From contig JBAJFE010000002.1 in the NCBI GenBank assembly GCA_037903355.1, positions 243,501-307,500 of the forward strand: a stretch of 64,000 bases of DNA, written 5' to 3'. The position numbers were made by a program, and so were the translations under genes. Numbering within the stretch: the first letter of the stretch is position 1; the number at the start of each line of letters is the position of its first letter. Positions 30,538-41,330 of this stretch are shown in pieces. Source of the DNA: Trichuris trichiura. Taxonomy: Eukaryota; Nematoda; Enoplea; Trichinellida; Trichuridae. The notes under the pieces are model-generated. The model saw only the letters and a list, made by a program, of their open reading frames with translations, was not told the DNA's origin and ran no database searches.

Positions 30538-31930
30538 TTAAATGTCATTGATTTCTACTCCTTTGTCCCTGTTTATGTTTCTGCTGTGTTGTATGAAGAG
30601 CGCTTCTTTTACAAGCTTAAGGGACAAGTGTGGCTCCCTGCAAGGAACTCGGGTCTGTAGGGAGCCGGAACAATGCGTCGCGTGTGTGGCAATCGCTAAC
30701 GCTGCTAGTGCACGCTCCATGGCTTGGAGGGGGAAACCGATGGTAGTCTGCTCGGTCGTGTTCTGGTGGAACCACTCTGTTCAAGCTCTAGCTTGACATT
30801 GTTGTAATGCTTGGTGTATCTCATACGTTAGAGGAATCTGTGAAAAAAGGTAAACCCATTTCTGTAATGTAAATGGCTGAACAGGAGCATTTCACCTCAT
30901 AAACTATGCCTGATCTGTCATTTAACGGAAGTCTAACTTCATCGCTTCGAAGGAGGGAGCAAAGATTAGGCCCCCGTTTGTGACACACTGAGAAATGCAA
31001 AGTTTCGCCAGCCTTTGAACCATTGGGTCTTGTATGTTGTCTCCCCACCGGAAGTTCGGGCGGCAACTTCAAAGGACGTCATGCGGGGATTATTGCGTCA
31101 CCTGAACAATGGCTGACCTAAGCCATTGTTCACTGTCCACTGATGCGAGCGATGCGTATCAGCGAAGGAACGCTGCACACCTGGAAACAGTTGGCCATTC
31201 TGGTAATTGTTTCCAAGTGCGTGCTATAACCCTGCCGGCCATCCTGTCCTGCCCTAGCCTAAGCCTAAACCTTAACATGACGCGTGTTCGTTGCTGCTGT
31301 TGGGTTTTGCAGTTTTGACCGTGGCGCAAACGACAAGCAGCATAGCGCAAAGTAACGTTGTTCAGTGATCACTGAACATGCGAGCAATGAGTAACGCAAA
31401 AAGGGAAGAAGCATACGTACTGCTAACGCAGGTGCTCAGCCTGACGAAGGCGACGCGTCGATTTCGCTGCAGGCGCAATCGACAGGTTCATTCGAGTGTA
31501 CCTAATCAGGCAGAAGGCGTCAGTGCCTCCTTACGGTGCCTCCAATTGTCGATGGGAAGTTGTCACTAGATCCCGGGACAGACATAACGCAGAATGAGAT
31601 TTACCCTGTCTACCAAGGCACGCCTCAGCTCGGAAAGTTGACCTGCGATGTTTTTTACGAATTGCTAGACGACGTCTCAGCTTGAACACCTGCAGGCCCC
31701 ATTGTGTTTCCCATGACTTCAATGCGTGCGCAGCTGCTTAATTCCATGCTTTCACTAAACCTGACGATAACGTCCGTCCCGTTGTGCCGATAACAACCAT
31801 TTATTACGCTGTAAAGTCGCAGATTACCCTTTGAAGTAGCTGCCTCAACTTCCGGTGGGGAGACAACATACTAGACCCGAACCATTTTGCTCAGTCCTTT
31901 ATAATAAGAGAGTCGAATTCTTGGGCCGGA
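30538..31930 (-). pseudogene. Penelope-like GIY-YIG region, interrupted by a Merlin MITE
   Basis: On the minus strand, short 31930-31879 sequence (YYKGLSKMV) continues after the MITE as QRLAKLC, then GIVYEVKCSCSAIYITEMG (the GIY-YIG motifs, degraded). The C-terminal HLSLKLVKEALFIQHS and NINRDKG ends near 30545. Several frameshifts break it. The same domain, in better condition, is at 19054. Confidence 0.7.
31025..31878. mobile_element. Merlin-type non-autonomous element with 8-bp TSD
   Basis: 854 bp. The inverted termini share GTATGTTGTCTCCCCACCGG and start GGGTCT. It is flanked by GAACCATT at 31017-31024 and 31879-31886. It lies within PLE coding sequence and contains the QNEIYPVYQGT segment shared with the 14550 element. 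Confidence 0.85.
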
Positions 31931-31934
31931 AAAA

Positions 31935-33043
31935 TTGCTCTGGATTCTGTGTGCGTTAGCTAGAGTTCGCTGAGTGACTGAGTGCACCAGACTGGACGGG
32001 TAATCATTTTCTTTAAAACTTTTGTTATTCGGTACGATTCAATTTTTAATTATCTTTATGTCTTTTCACAGAGAATTATCAGGTCTTAAGCATTACCTTG
32101 TATTCCTAGATTTAAACTGCTGCTTTATAATTATAGGAGAGCATTATCAGCATTGCTCAGAGAAGCAAAACGAGGTAGAGAACGTGCGGACACGTTGGGC
32201 TCTCAAGGATGGTACAGTTACATCCATATTTTAACATGTTTGAATTTTTTAATGTCATCTTTTTGCACGTATCGTCTCACAAGCTTTCAACTTTTAGTGC
32301 TAGTCATGCAGTTTGAATATTATCTGTTATTAATATGTAACAGGCCTCTGGGCGTTTATTTCTTTTTTCTTGTGGCACAGTTTTATTTTCACCAAGCCTG
32401 ATAACTTGGCCACATCTTTCAAAGGCATGTCAACAATAGCGTAACTGTACAGATGATAATCATGTTCTGCCGACCCATTACAAAGAATCTGATTTCCTGA
32501 TATGTCAAGAAATTTAACGTTTATTTAGTAGTCATTGTTATGCAGAGCAGTTGCTATTCCAGCTTAGCTTTGATTAGCGATATTGTGTTGAGTTACTAAT
32601 CAGCTGTTCTGTGATAAGCGTACTTAGGTTCATTTGTACCAGTTGCCGTTAGACTTTGAAAACCACGTATTTCTGTCATGTGGTTGCACACATTAGCAAT
32701 AGGCTAACTTCGTCAAAAAGCCTTGCAGCACGCTGTTGATAAAGTTAGTATAAAAGTTTGAAATGCTTTGAGAGTAAACAGATTATCCGCATGGCATCGC
32801 TACTAATCCACCTCAAGTTAGAGCGTATAGAACATTGGTTATTCAACTGATAGTAAACGGCAGTTAGTTTGCTGAAACTTTAACGCATAGTTATTTTTAG
32901 CATGAATTAATCTTTTTTAAGCCCATTCTTTTTTGTTCCTAGCGTTTCTTCTAGCTGACATGCTTGTAGTTCTCCAGCCCGACCTGTTTTGTCTTCGGTG
33001 GCAAATTGCCTGTAAATCGGTGGCAAATTTCCTGTAAAAGAAA
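31935..33043. other. No gene seen
   Basis: AT-rich, short frames only. Confidence 0.35.
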
Positions 33044-33045
33044 TA

Positions 33046-35723
33046 CAGGCAGTTCTCATATAACGCGAGCGTTTGGTCACTTAAAAATCCTGAAAAATCT
33101 CGCGTTATATGAAATCGCGTTATAGGAGACATGTAAAGTATAGGAAAATCACGTTTTGGTTCGAAGCGTCAGAAGGATTGTTTACTTGTAAACAACAACG
33201 GAGAGATATCTTAAATAAGCTGGGTTGAAACAGGAATTATGATGTACCTGAGCTACTTATTCTACCGTTAGGCACGCTGACGTATGGATCCTCTTACACT
33301 GGGTCTGAATAACATTATCTTTTACGGCGATCATACTTTAATGGGAGAGCTTTTGATAGAACTCTTTACAGTGGACAGAGTTCAAACTGGCTTTCAGGAG
33401 TGGCGTGCTTGCGTCTTTAGCTTGTGGAAAGAGTCCCTCTCAGTACTAAAATAAACGGCCTCATACCCAGGAAAGAATGGAGTTCCGTTGGACTCACTTG
33501 TTTAATCTCGCTATCCTTTGATACGGGCGAACTGAGGTCCTATTAGAGGTGGAAGGTAGCGCTTCCTCATCGTCACAATGTTTCTTCATTGCAGTAAAGT
33601 AGAATTCGAGCTTCTTTTGTTTCGCACGTGTACTTCTTTCGTACAGCAGCTGCTTATATGGCTCCAAGCAAGCTCGGATACCTCTTGTGGTTTTCCCGCT
33701 GCGTTCTGCATTACAGTCATTGTCTTCGAGCCATTGTAAACGCTGTTCAATAGTTTCCAGGGTATCTGACAGCTCAGCAGTGGTCATTTGTTGCGGAGGA
33801 GGCGGAGGAACTTCCTGATTTTTATCATCTTCTCTTCCTTCTGCTTCCCCTGCTACAGAAAGTTCCTGCAGCTCCTCGGTGGTCAGCTCATTCGGTTGAC
33901 AATTCAAAATGTCCTCAATATCCTGATATTCCACTCTTTTAAAGCCTAGCTTGTTTGCCAACTGAACGCAGCTTTCAGTAATTTTGCACACCTGAGCAGA
34001 AGGCTCAAAGTCTTTAAAATCGCAGATCAGATCTGGGATTTGTTTCCGCCAAACACGGTGCAAGCACTGTTTCGATACGTCATTCCAGGCTTCTATGATG
34101 TTGTTAATGGCCATTTTCAGGCTATAGTTCTTCCAAAATTCCATCACAGTTTCACAATTTTCTCCGTCGGTCGCGTCGATCAGCATCTTGAACGTTCGCC
34201 TTAAGTAGTAAGCTTTGAATGCTCTGATAACGCCTTGGTTAAGCGGTTGTAACAAAGAAGTGGTCTGTGCAGGCAAGAAAACAAAGTGGACATTTGGGTC
34301 TAGCTCAGCTATCATCGGTGGGTGGCTTGGCGCGCTATCCATGACTACGAGAACTTTAAAAGCCAAGTTCTTCTCGTTCAAGTATTTCTTAATGTCATTC
34401 ACATAAGTGTTAGAAAAAATATCAAGGCAAACTTGGGCGGTCATCCATCCTCTTTTGCTGTACCTGTAGTAAATGCCCAAACTGCTTTTAACAATTCCCC
34501 TTATGGCTCGTGGATTGGCATGACGATGTATCATCAATGGCTTCAGCTTAAGATCCCCACTAGCGTTGGCACTAAGCATTACAGTCACACGATCTTTCGC
34601 AGCGCGGATTCCTGCAGCATGCATACGCTCTCTGGAAATGTTGGTCTTTTTTGGCATACGCTTTAGAAAAAGATTTGTCTCGTCGAAGTTAAAAATTTGA
34701 TCGAGGCAGTAGCCCTTTTCTTTGACCAAGTTTTGTACTTCTATTGGAAATGTTCGCGCGGCATCGACGTCCGCGCTTCCTGCTTCGCCACAGAGACGAA
34801 CATTGTGAAAATTGTATCGATTCTTGAAACGGCAAAACCAACCACTACTAGCAGTAAATGGAGGCATTTCAGTAGGATTTGTAGACTGTTTCTTAAGGTC
34901 TTCGTAAATGGTAGCTGCTTTTTGTCTGATAGTGGAAAACGTTGTTCCTATTCTTTTCATCGTTTGAGTTTCGACCCAAATGCTGAGTAGTTTTTCCATT
35001 TCTTCCAGTATCTTGGGCCTTGTTCTTAATGACATCGCAATACTTGAACAAGTACCGCTTACGTAAGTGTGTTTAATTTTTTCTGCATTGCTCCTAATGG
35101 TCCGCAAGGTTGATTCCTTTATGCCGGTAGCTTTGACGATATCACGTGTCGTCTCATTCCGTTCATATCGTTTCAGTATCTCAAGCTTCTCTCCAACAGT
35201 CAGCGCCTTTCTTTTTCGACCACTACCAGCTGACTTCGAATCAGGAAGCTTAGACATTTTCAGATACTTAAAGGCTATCTTCAGGTCGCGGAATCAGACA
35301 AAATACTTACGAATTGAGCTCGCAATCAGACGGTATGAATGCTTTCCGAATTCTGTGCTAGCGTACTACGACTCACTGGAAAACCTCTACGATGCTTGCG
35401 CTTCGGGAGAACTGAAAATGGAAACGTCGTCTGTACACATGTTTCTGCCGGCGCGAATTATTCCACTGAACATGAATACCGATCAGTAGCCTGTTTGAGT
35501 ATGCATATCGCAGGGTGCACAGCTGTGTCGGACACCACTTCTGATAAGAATCCTAAACGTTTTTGTCACATTTCGCTTCTTCGTGACCGAAGAACGCGCA
35601 TAAGCTAACAGCGCGGCCTTTGCTCTCGGTGGAGGAAAACACAGGGAGACTTTGCCATACGCCCACGCTTTCCAGCCGGCGAAATCGCGTATGAGCGAAA
35701 ACGCGTTATACGAGAACTACCTG
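33046..35723 (-). mobile_element. Complete Tigger/pogo element, 2678 bp, TA TSD
   Basis: The termini are CAGGCAGTTCTCATATAACG (left) and the inverted equivalent CGTTATACGAGAACTACCTG (right). They are flanked by TA at 33044-33045 and 35724-35725. Subterminal CGCGTTATA repeats occur at both ends. One uninterrupted transposase gene lies inside. Confidence 0.88.
33494..35257 (-). CDS. Tigger-type transposase, intact 587-aa frame
   Basis: The start ATG at 35257 opens a 587-codon frame with no break, full length for TIGD1-like proteins. Residues 15-60 form a psq/CENP-B N-terminal helix-turn-helix (LTVGEKLEILKRYERNE). Residues about 80-150 form the second CENP-B DNA-binding domain, ending GWFCRFKNRYNFHNVRLCGE. 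The DDE_1 domain follows, with NFDETNLFLKRMP (first Asp), KDRVTVMLSANASGDLKLKP, and VLVVMDSAPSHPP (second Asp). The third position reads LLQPLNQGVIRAFK, where the family normally has QPMDQG, so the third catalytic Asp is Asn. A proline/glutamine run (PPPPPPQQ) precedes the C-terminus. The gene would bind its own TIRs and excise the element, but the D-to-N change predicts loss of catalysis. Single-exon, in a complete element. Confidence 0.9.
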   Translation of the reverse strand: MSKLPDSKSAGSGRKRKALTVGEKLEILKRYERNETTRDIVKATGIKESTLRTIRSNAEKIKHTYVSGTCSSIAMSLRTRPKILEEMEKLLSIWVETQTMKRIGTTFSTIRQKAATIYEDLKKQSTNPTEMPPFTASSGWFCRFKNRYNFHNVRLCGEAGSADVDAARTFPIEVQNLVKEKGYCLDQIFNFDETNLFLKRMPKKTNISRERMHAAGIRAAKDRVTVMLSANASGDLKLKPLMIHRHANPRAIRGIVKSSLGIYYRYSKRGWMTAQVCLDIFSNTYVNDIKKYLNEKNLAFKVLVVMDSAPSHPPMIAELDPNVHFVFLPAQTTSLLQPLNQGVIRAFKAYYLRRTFKMLIDATDGENCETVMEFWKNYSLKMAINNIIEAWNDVSKQCLHRVWRKQIPDLICDFKDFEPSAQVCKITESCVQLANKLGFKRVEYQDIEDILNCQPNELTTEELQELSVAGEAEGREDDKNQEVPPPPPQQMTTAELSDTLETIEQRLQWLEDNDCNAERSGKTTRGIRACLEPYKQLLYERSTRAKQKKLEFYFTAMKKHCDDEEALPSTSNRTSVRPYQRIARLNK

Positions 35724-35725
35724 TA

Positions 35726-36335
35726 GATGGCAAATAAATAGGTCGCAGGGCTTCCTGCACGTGAGCGAGCATTGCGGTAGCCTTACTATTTGCATTAGGG
35801 CTGCACTAGAAAGACAGCGACGTTCCAATTGCCAAGCACGCTTCATCCTCAAAGATATTCCTGAACCAAAAATTTGGGTAGAACTTCTTTTCTCCGTTTA
35901 ACGTAGCAGAGTTACAACATGATCATTGCACGGCAAAACCTTGTGATCAGTCCTTCGCGTTTTGCTCCATACTGTTAGAGGCTACCTCAGTTCTAATGCA
36001 GCTCCATCTGTTGGAGGCTTGGGAATTAAAGGATCAAATTAATTTTTGAATGAAAAAACGGCATGTCGCTAGTAAGTCAGTGAGCACACTTGTTTGTTTG
36101 GAGAACCAATAGAAAGTAATTGCAAGATGTGCATCAAATTTGCGTTAAAGACTGTCACTGCTAGCAATAATCATTATTGAACTCTGGGGCATGATTCTTT
36201 CGCATCATTAAAGTGTTTGTGCACCGTATTTCTGTGCATGCACATGACGGAAATGTAGTCGCACGGTTTACCGAAATAACTATATTCTATTCAGGAGAAG
36301 AAAAAGGCTAACGTGTAGCAGTCTGCGTTTCCTTC
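35726..36335. other. No gene seen
   Basis: No recognisable feature between the Tigger element and the region upstream of YRDC. Confidence 0.35.
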
Positions 36336-36376
36336 ATCATGCCACGACGAATGCTTCTGCTAGTTGCACCGACAGG

Positions 36377-36592
36377 ATGCCTAAGTGTTCAAACCGAAAG
36401 GTGCTTGATCCTTCAGAGAAAACTCATGCTGTTAGCACGGAAAAAGGAAAGACAAAACGGGTGCGGTCTTCTCATGTGCCCCGATCGGACAAGTCGTGTA
36501 AGAGATCTGGGAAGAAGGATGATCAAGTCTCAAGAAAAGATTGCGAGTCTAAAAGATTGGTCAGTTCGAAATGTAGGCAGCATCATTCTTAG
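36377..36592 (+). CDS. Small basic ORF, unassigned
   Basis: The 71-codon frame encodes a Lys/Arg/Ser-rich peptide (MPKCSNRKVLDPSEKTHAVS at its start) with scattered Cys and His but no recognised domain. An overlapping 120-codon frame at 36339-36701 is also open and runs into the palindrome. It could be a chance ORF or an exon. It lies 500 bp upstream of YRDC on the same strand. Confidence 0.2.
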   Translation: MPKCSNRKVLDPSEKTHAVSTEKGKTKRVRSSHVPRSDKSCKRSGKKDDQVSRKDCESKRLVSSKCRQHHS

Positions 36593-36652
36593 CCGAATAG
36601 GCGAAAGTCTGGATGAGTTTGTCTGCAAGTATGGCTCGTTACGTGCCACTAC

Positions 36653-36835
36653 GTTTTCGTCACTGGTGGAGATAGTTGAAAAACGGTTTATTCCCCGATG
36701 AACGTGACCAGAAAAAGCAATGAATCGAAGGTTTTGGGAACTGCCTGTTTCCGAAAGCTTCGATTCGTTACTTTTTGTGTTTACGTTCATTGGGGAATAA
36801 ACAGTTTTTCAACCATCTCCATCATTACGAAGACC
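36653..36835. repeat. Hairpin-forming inverted repeat
   Basis: Arms of about 80 bp pair (GTTTATTCCCCGATGAACGT with its inverted near-copy around 36780-36800). The loop contains CCGAAAGCTTCG, reminiscent of the hammerhead 3' half, but no CUGANGA box is visible. Confidence 0.6.
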
Positions 36836-37092
36836 CGCTATGAAAACGCACATCTTCAAAGTATTCGTCACTATTAATTTTAGTTGCCCTGTTACTAGTT
36901 TTGTCCGTGGGATATTCTCGTTAACTGCCTCTGTTCCATTTGCCAGTTCTAAATTTTTTCCCTCACGCGTTTTCGTAAAAACACGCGTGTAACGCGAGAG
37001 TATCTTACTATTCTTTTGCTGATTAGCGTTTAAAGTTGGTTTTTTTCAAGCAGTAGATCCCGGATTTCTTGATTCCAATTGAATGACTGCCA

Positions 37093-37761
37093 ATGAGCTT
37101 TAGAAGCATGGTGAACAAAGTGGTGACACCGTTGTCCAGTATGGCGGAATGTATTGGTCAGGCTGTGTGTTGTCTAGAAGGTGGTGGTATAGTAGCATTT
37201 CCAACTGATACTATATATGGTATTGCTGTGACTTTGGAGCATACTAAGAAGTTGTACGAAGTAAAAAGGCGAGCAACAAGTAAACCTATTGCAGTTTGCC
37301 TGCCGAGTGTCAGTGAAATAGAAAGATATGCAGTTTTAACCGTACCGTCAGGTCTCCTGAATGCTCTGCTCCCAGGGCCCTACACTCTACTGTTCGAAAG
37401 GAGCATTGATCTCCCAGATACAGTAAATCCAGGTGTCCCGTTGGTTGGAGTCCGCGTCGTTCAGAGCATATTTATAGCTGAAGTCTGTCGCCAGGTCGGG
37501 CAGCCTCTTGCGCTGACGAGTGCCAATGTAAGCAACTCGACAAACAGTTTAGCAGTTTCTGATTTTCATGACTTATTTCCTTATCTATCTCTTGTGGTGG
37601 ACGGCGGTGCCATTCAGTCAGACCTTCCTCGTCATTTATCCGGCTCGACCGTCATTGACCTATCCATCCCAGGTCAATACAAAATAGTTCGTGAAGGTCG
37701 TGGTTTGTCGTACGGTATTTCACTTTTAACACATCCGGATTACAATCTCTCTCTGTCTTGA
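37093..37761 (+). CDS. YRDC: Threonylcarbamoyl-AMP synthase (YrdC/Sua5 domain)
   Basis: Makes threonylcarbamoyl-adenylate from Thr, bicarbonate and ATP, the first step of the t6A37 modification of ANN-decoding tRNAs. The single 222-aa frame is a complete YrdC domain. GGGIVAFPTDTIYGIAVTL (residues 30-48) is the N-terminal nucleotide-binding motif. KRRATSKPIAVCL follows, then LLPGPYTLLFER, LVGVRVV, LALTSANVSNS (the SAN motif) and GSTVIDLS near the C-terminus. Length and motif order fit animal YRDC, which lacks the Sua5 domain. The ATG at 37093 is chosen because an upstream ATG at 37083 gives only a five-codon frame. No mitochondrial presequence is obvious. An AATAAA lies 78 bp after the stop. 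A single-exon gene between repeats; a retrocopy cannot be excluded, but the frame is intact and no poly(A) tract or TSD is seen. Confidence 0.93.
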   Translation: MSFRSMVNKVVTPLSSMAECIGQAVCCLEGGGIVAFPTDTIYGIAVTLEHTKKLYEVKRRATSKPIAVCLPSVSEIERYAVLTVPSGLLNALLPGPYTLLFERSIDLPDTVNPGVPLVGVRVVQSIFIAEVCRQVGQPLALTSANVSNSTNSLAVSDFHDLFPYLSLVVDGGAIQSDLPRHLSGSTVIDLSIPGQYKIVREGRGLSYGISLLTHPDYNLSLS

Positions 37762-37838
37762 GATAAATCCCATTGCTGAAAAGCCTCTTAGCCGTAAGCT
37801 GTTTCTTTGCATTATGCCCAACCTGCGAATTCTTTTTG

Positions 37839-37844
37839 AATAAA
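37839..37844 (+). terminator. Putative polyadenylation signal of YRDC
   Basis: An AATAAA hexamer 78 bp downstream of the YRDC stop codon. Confidence 0.45.
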
Positions 37845-37989
37845 GGTGTTGATTATATATTTCTTTATGGAGATAAATTTAAATTTCACGAGCATAGCAG
37901 CACTGATATGGGTTTTTCAACCTTCAAGTGTTACACAGCATACCAACTAATGTTAATATTTCCCTACTAACAAGAACTTGAATAGATTG

Positions 37990-38585
37990 AAACTATCCAC
38001 AGTATGATGCTAGTACTTTTCAATCTGCAGCTGTTCATTGAATTCAGGGTAAGGCTAAACTGGCTATGGACTCTGTCCTTATCTGAGTTGTGGTGGACAG
38101 CTATTGTTTGGTTGAAGTTTTAGGAGATTTCACGGGATGCTGTCGAAAATTGTGCGGCTATGCTTTATTCAAATAATCTTCATGAGCAATGTGATGCCAT
38201 GCAATGAGGATAAAAAACAGCTGTCGTTAGTAACGGAAATGTAGTATAATTTAGTGGCTTGCATAGTGTTACAGTCTTCCTGTGCACTAGACGTATAAGC
38301 CAAACGTTTACTAATTTTCGTTCACTCGGCCACCGAACAACGACACACACACACACACATATACACTTCAACTCACGCTGAAGACATGTAACGCCCAGCA
38401 CTGCCACACCCGGTGTGTAGATTTTTCCGTTCTTCAGCTGCAATGACCGCCAACGGATTTCGTCCCCCAGGTGGCACCACAACACCACGCAGTTTCTTAG
38501 ACACTGCGTGAGATTGGTGGTTTCTACGAATAATTTGAACTACGCAGCGTCTGATGAACTGCTTTTTCTGTGCTGACGCCTATCT
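37990..38585. other. No gene seen; short CA repeat
   Basis: Contains a (CA)n run at about 38343-38358. A 102-codon minus-strand frame (38488-38180) has no known motif. Confidence 0.35.
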
Positions 38586-38589
38586 CCTA

Positions 38590-39560
38590 GCTGCTGTACG
38601 GAGATTTTTCCACCTCGTGCCGTCCTATAATGCTCGAAGCTGGCCTGCGTTCCAAGCGTATCGCCGTTTCTTCGACTGCCAATGATGAGATTTCCAGTCC
38701 CTGCGCTACATCACCATTCCCGAGTTTTCCACCTACGTGGCGAAGCTGGTTCGTATGTTTCTTCCACGCCATTTCTATGATTCTGACGAACTACGTCATT
38801 TGTCCTCTTTGTCCAACTATTATTTCCTCCCGCAGCGGGATTTTTTAAATGTAGTCGCAAATTCTGACCTTATCGCCGATTTTGAAGTTTCATCGCGTTT
38901 CTTTGTAGTTGTTTCTATCTGCCTCCTTTGTCCTTCCAACGCTTCTGTATCCCTTGGAAACATCAAGTCGAACATAGTTCTTTTTTGCTTCTTCAAAAAC
39001 ATCTCCGAGGCTGTCAGCTGGATGTTCAGACGCCGTGTGGTGTGATCTACCATCAAAAATTCGCGCAGACATTCTCTCTGTGGCCACTGGTCACTGGACA
39101 GCTTTTTAACCTTCGTTTCAGCATGTCGAAAACCTTTCTATTTAACCGTTTGACTGTGGATGGTAAGGCTCTGTTGTCAGTTGCCGAAGTCCGTTTTCAG
39201 CACAAAAAATCGAATATTGAAATGCCAGGAATGGAATTCCATTATTGGAAATGGATAACCGGTAACCAAACCTAGTAGAAGTAGCCTGCAAAGGTTCAGT
39301 GGCTTGTTGTGCCATGGTACGTTGCATGTGCACCACTTCTAACTATTTTGAGTGAGCACCTACAATGACCATAGGCATTTCTCCATTTACTTTAGCGAAG
39401 TCAACGTGAACTCTTTTCCAAGGTCCGTCAACCACTTTCCATAGCCTCACTGCTACTTTAGAAGGACTGGATGCATACTTCGCAACTGCGAACTTTCAGC
39501 TCAATGTCCTTGTTCATCTCCGGCCACCAACAAAATTGCCTTGCCATGAAAACCATTCAT
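38590..39560 (-). pseudogene. Gypsy integrase remnant (copy D)
   Basis: The minus strand shows, in order, RVHVDFAKVNGEMPMVIVG (first catalytic Asp of integrase), ENGLRQLTTEPYHPQSNG (region before the Glu), and QLTASEMFLKKQKRTMFDLM in the C-terminal domain. WKKHTNQLRHVGG comes at the end of pol. Many stops and frame changes. It differs from copies A, B and C. Confidence 0.7.
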
Positions 39561-39899
39561 TGCCTCCCGGGATATGTTTGATGCAGTGTAGCTAGAACTT
39601 TTGATCACAATTTCGCTGGAATTTCTGTGCTGTGAGAAAAAGTTCTGAGCGCCAAGATTGCGTTTTAAAAGTCTGTTCCACTGCACAGGTAGCTGAATAT
39701 CTTTTGCAAGGGGATAATTCAGCTGAACGTCTGCCTCACTCCCACAGGAAAATGTTGCTCAGTTTCACCGGTTCAGTCGCTGTTTCATTGTGCTTTTGTA
39801 GTGGATCCCTGGACGATTTTCGACATGTATTGCTTTTTCCTTTTTTAAACAACAAAAGACAGCGGGGATTGCAAAAAAAATTTGTGTGATAATTATGAT

Positions 39900-40600
39900 G
39901 GGACTGTGTGAGTGGGCACATCTCGAAGGCCGCACAGGCGCTTCCGGCGCGGGAACTTCGACGTAAGCGACCGACAGAGGTCAGGACTCCTTTGGAGCAT
40001 TGAACACGAAAATTTGAAGACCCCGTCAGACCGTGGTTCAGCTATGGTTACGCAAAAAATTCGGGAAGGCAGTGTTTTGCATCGTACCATCATCGGCTGC
40101 ATCTCCTAGGAACGTGAGATATATGCGAGCATGGCCTGTGGGTACCACATTCGTTATTGGAATCTGCTTAAAAAAAGTTTCCCCAACACCTACAAAGAGT
40201 TGCTGAAAAATCTTAAGGAAGAAGAGTTTTTTTACGGATTACAGGGGTGAAAAAAGAATCTTGTTTGACAATCCCAAAAAGGAAAGATTGGATGGACTAA
40301 CAAGCAGGTGTAATTCAAGTGACCACAACCACGCCAAAGCCCAACATCAATGGAAAAAGGATGCCGCTCTGCGCATTGCAGGACCAAGGTGTGCTCTACC
40401 ATGAACTCCCGCAACCAGGACAGACAGTCACTGTCGACATCTACTGAGTTCAGCTCAAAGAATTACGACAAATCTTGCGAGAAAAGCGACGGAAGTACGC
40501 GCTTAGTCAACATTTCGTTCGTTTGCTGCATGATGAAGCGCGATTCAAGTTGTTTCACGATAAAAAAGACCATTCTCCAACTGGGCTGAAAGGAGTTGCC
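39900..40600 (+). pseudogene. Mariner-type transposase remnant
   Basis: The plus strand reads RRFRRGNFDVSDRQRSG (helix-turn-helix linker of mariner N-termini). After stops come TTTPKPNINGKRMPLC, QGVLYHELPQPGQTVTVDIY and FVRLLHDEAR, the order around the second catalytic Asp in Mos1-like transposases. Strongly decayed. Confidence 0.65.
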
Positions 40601-40821
40601 AGGTAGCATATTCACCAGATTTTGCGCCGTCAAATTATCACCTCTTTTAGTCCATGGGGCGCCTCCAACCAGAGCAGCGCTTCAGAAAATTTGGGAATGG
40701 CAAGAAGTGAGGCTGCTCGCTTTTTGAATTAAAGTCACGGACCTTCTACCGCAACGAAACCCACTCTCTCCAGAACGTTGGCAGATTGTTGAATGCAATC
40801 AAAGCTATTAGGTTGCTGCAA

Positions 40822-41264
40822 TCAAAGTTGCAATTCTTTCCGCGTAACGTTTGAATGCATATATTTTAACCAGGCGTTAAGTGTATTAATTGAAATAAAA
40901 ACTATTCGAAAGAACACATTCTTTCTAACGTTCCGAAGAAAATTTATGTCGGTGAAATAAAAGGCTTGGTTGTGAGAGTTCAAAAGTCCATGGATATCGT
41001 TTTTGAGCGACGTCATAGTTTTATATGCTTTCTGTTGCGTATATAGTTCGAGGTCCAATGGAAACAATGCTAACCTGTGGGCGATAGGTCTGGTGACAAA
41101 GGTGGATGAACCATGGGCTTGAGGCCCAACTCTTCTCGTTTCTGTTGTTTTATCTGATGCATGTGGTATACCGTTATCATGAAGGTCTTTTTTCTTTTTC
41201 CTTCGTAACGAGATTTTTTAATTTTGTTATAAACTTTTCGCGGAATTGGTAACCCGTTATTCAT
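40822..41264 (-). pseudogene. Mariner transposase C-terminal remnant, opposite strand
   Basis: The minus strand reads VHPPLSPDLSPTG, the mariner motif PPYSPDLAP that precedes the third Asp. Next comes YKTMTSLKNDIHGLLNSHNQ and FYFTDINFLRNVRKN near the C-terminus. It faces the remnant at 39900-40600, so the locus holds two fragments or an inverted copy. Confidence 0.6.
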
Positions 41265-41289
41265 TAAACGTTTATTCCAAAAAACGTTT

Positions 41290-41330
41290 TACGAAGCTTT
41301 CGGGTCTGCGCTTGACCCGTCATCAGCGTA
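41290..41330 (-). ncRNA. Hammerhead-ribozyme-like motif
   Basis: Minus strand: TTTACG, CTGATGA, GGGTC/GACCC hairpin, GAA, AGCT, T, CGTAAA. The two outer arms are perfectly complementary over six bases, giving the best helix I in the window. Confidence 0.7.

Noticed and set aside
36750..36765. CCGAAAGCTTCG in the loop of the 36.7 kb hairpin as another hammerhead
   Set aside because: No CUGANGA box or helix II is present in the right place.
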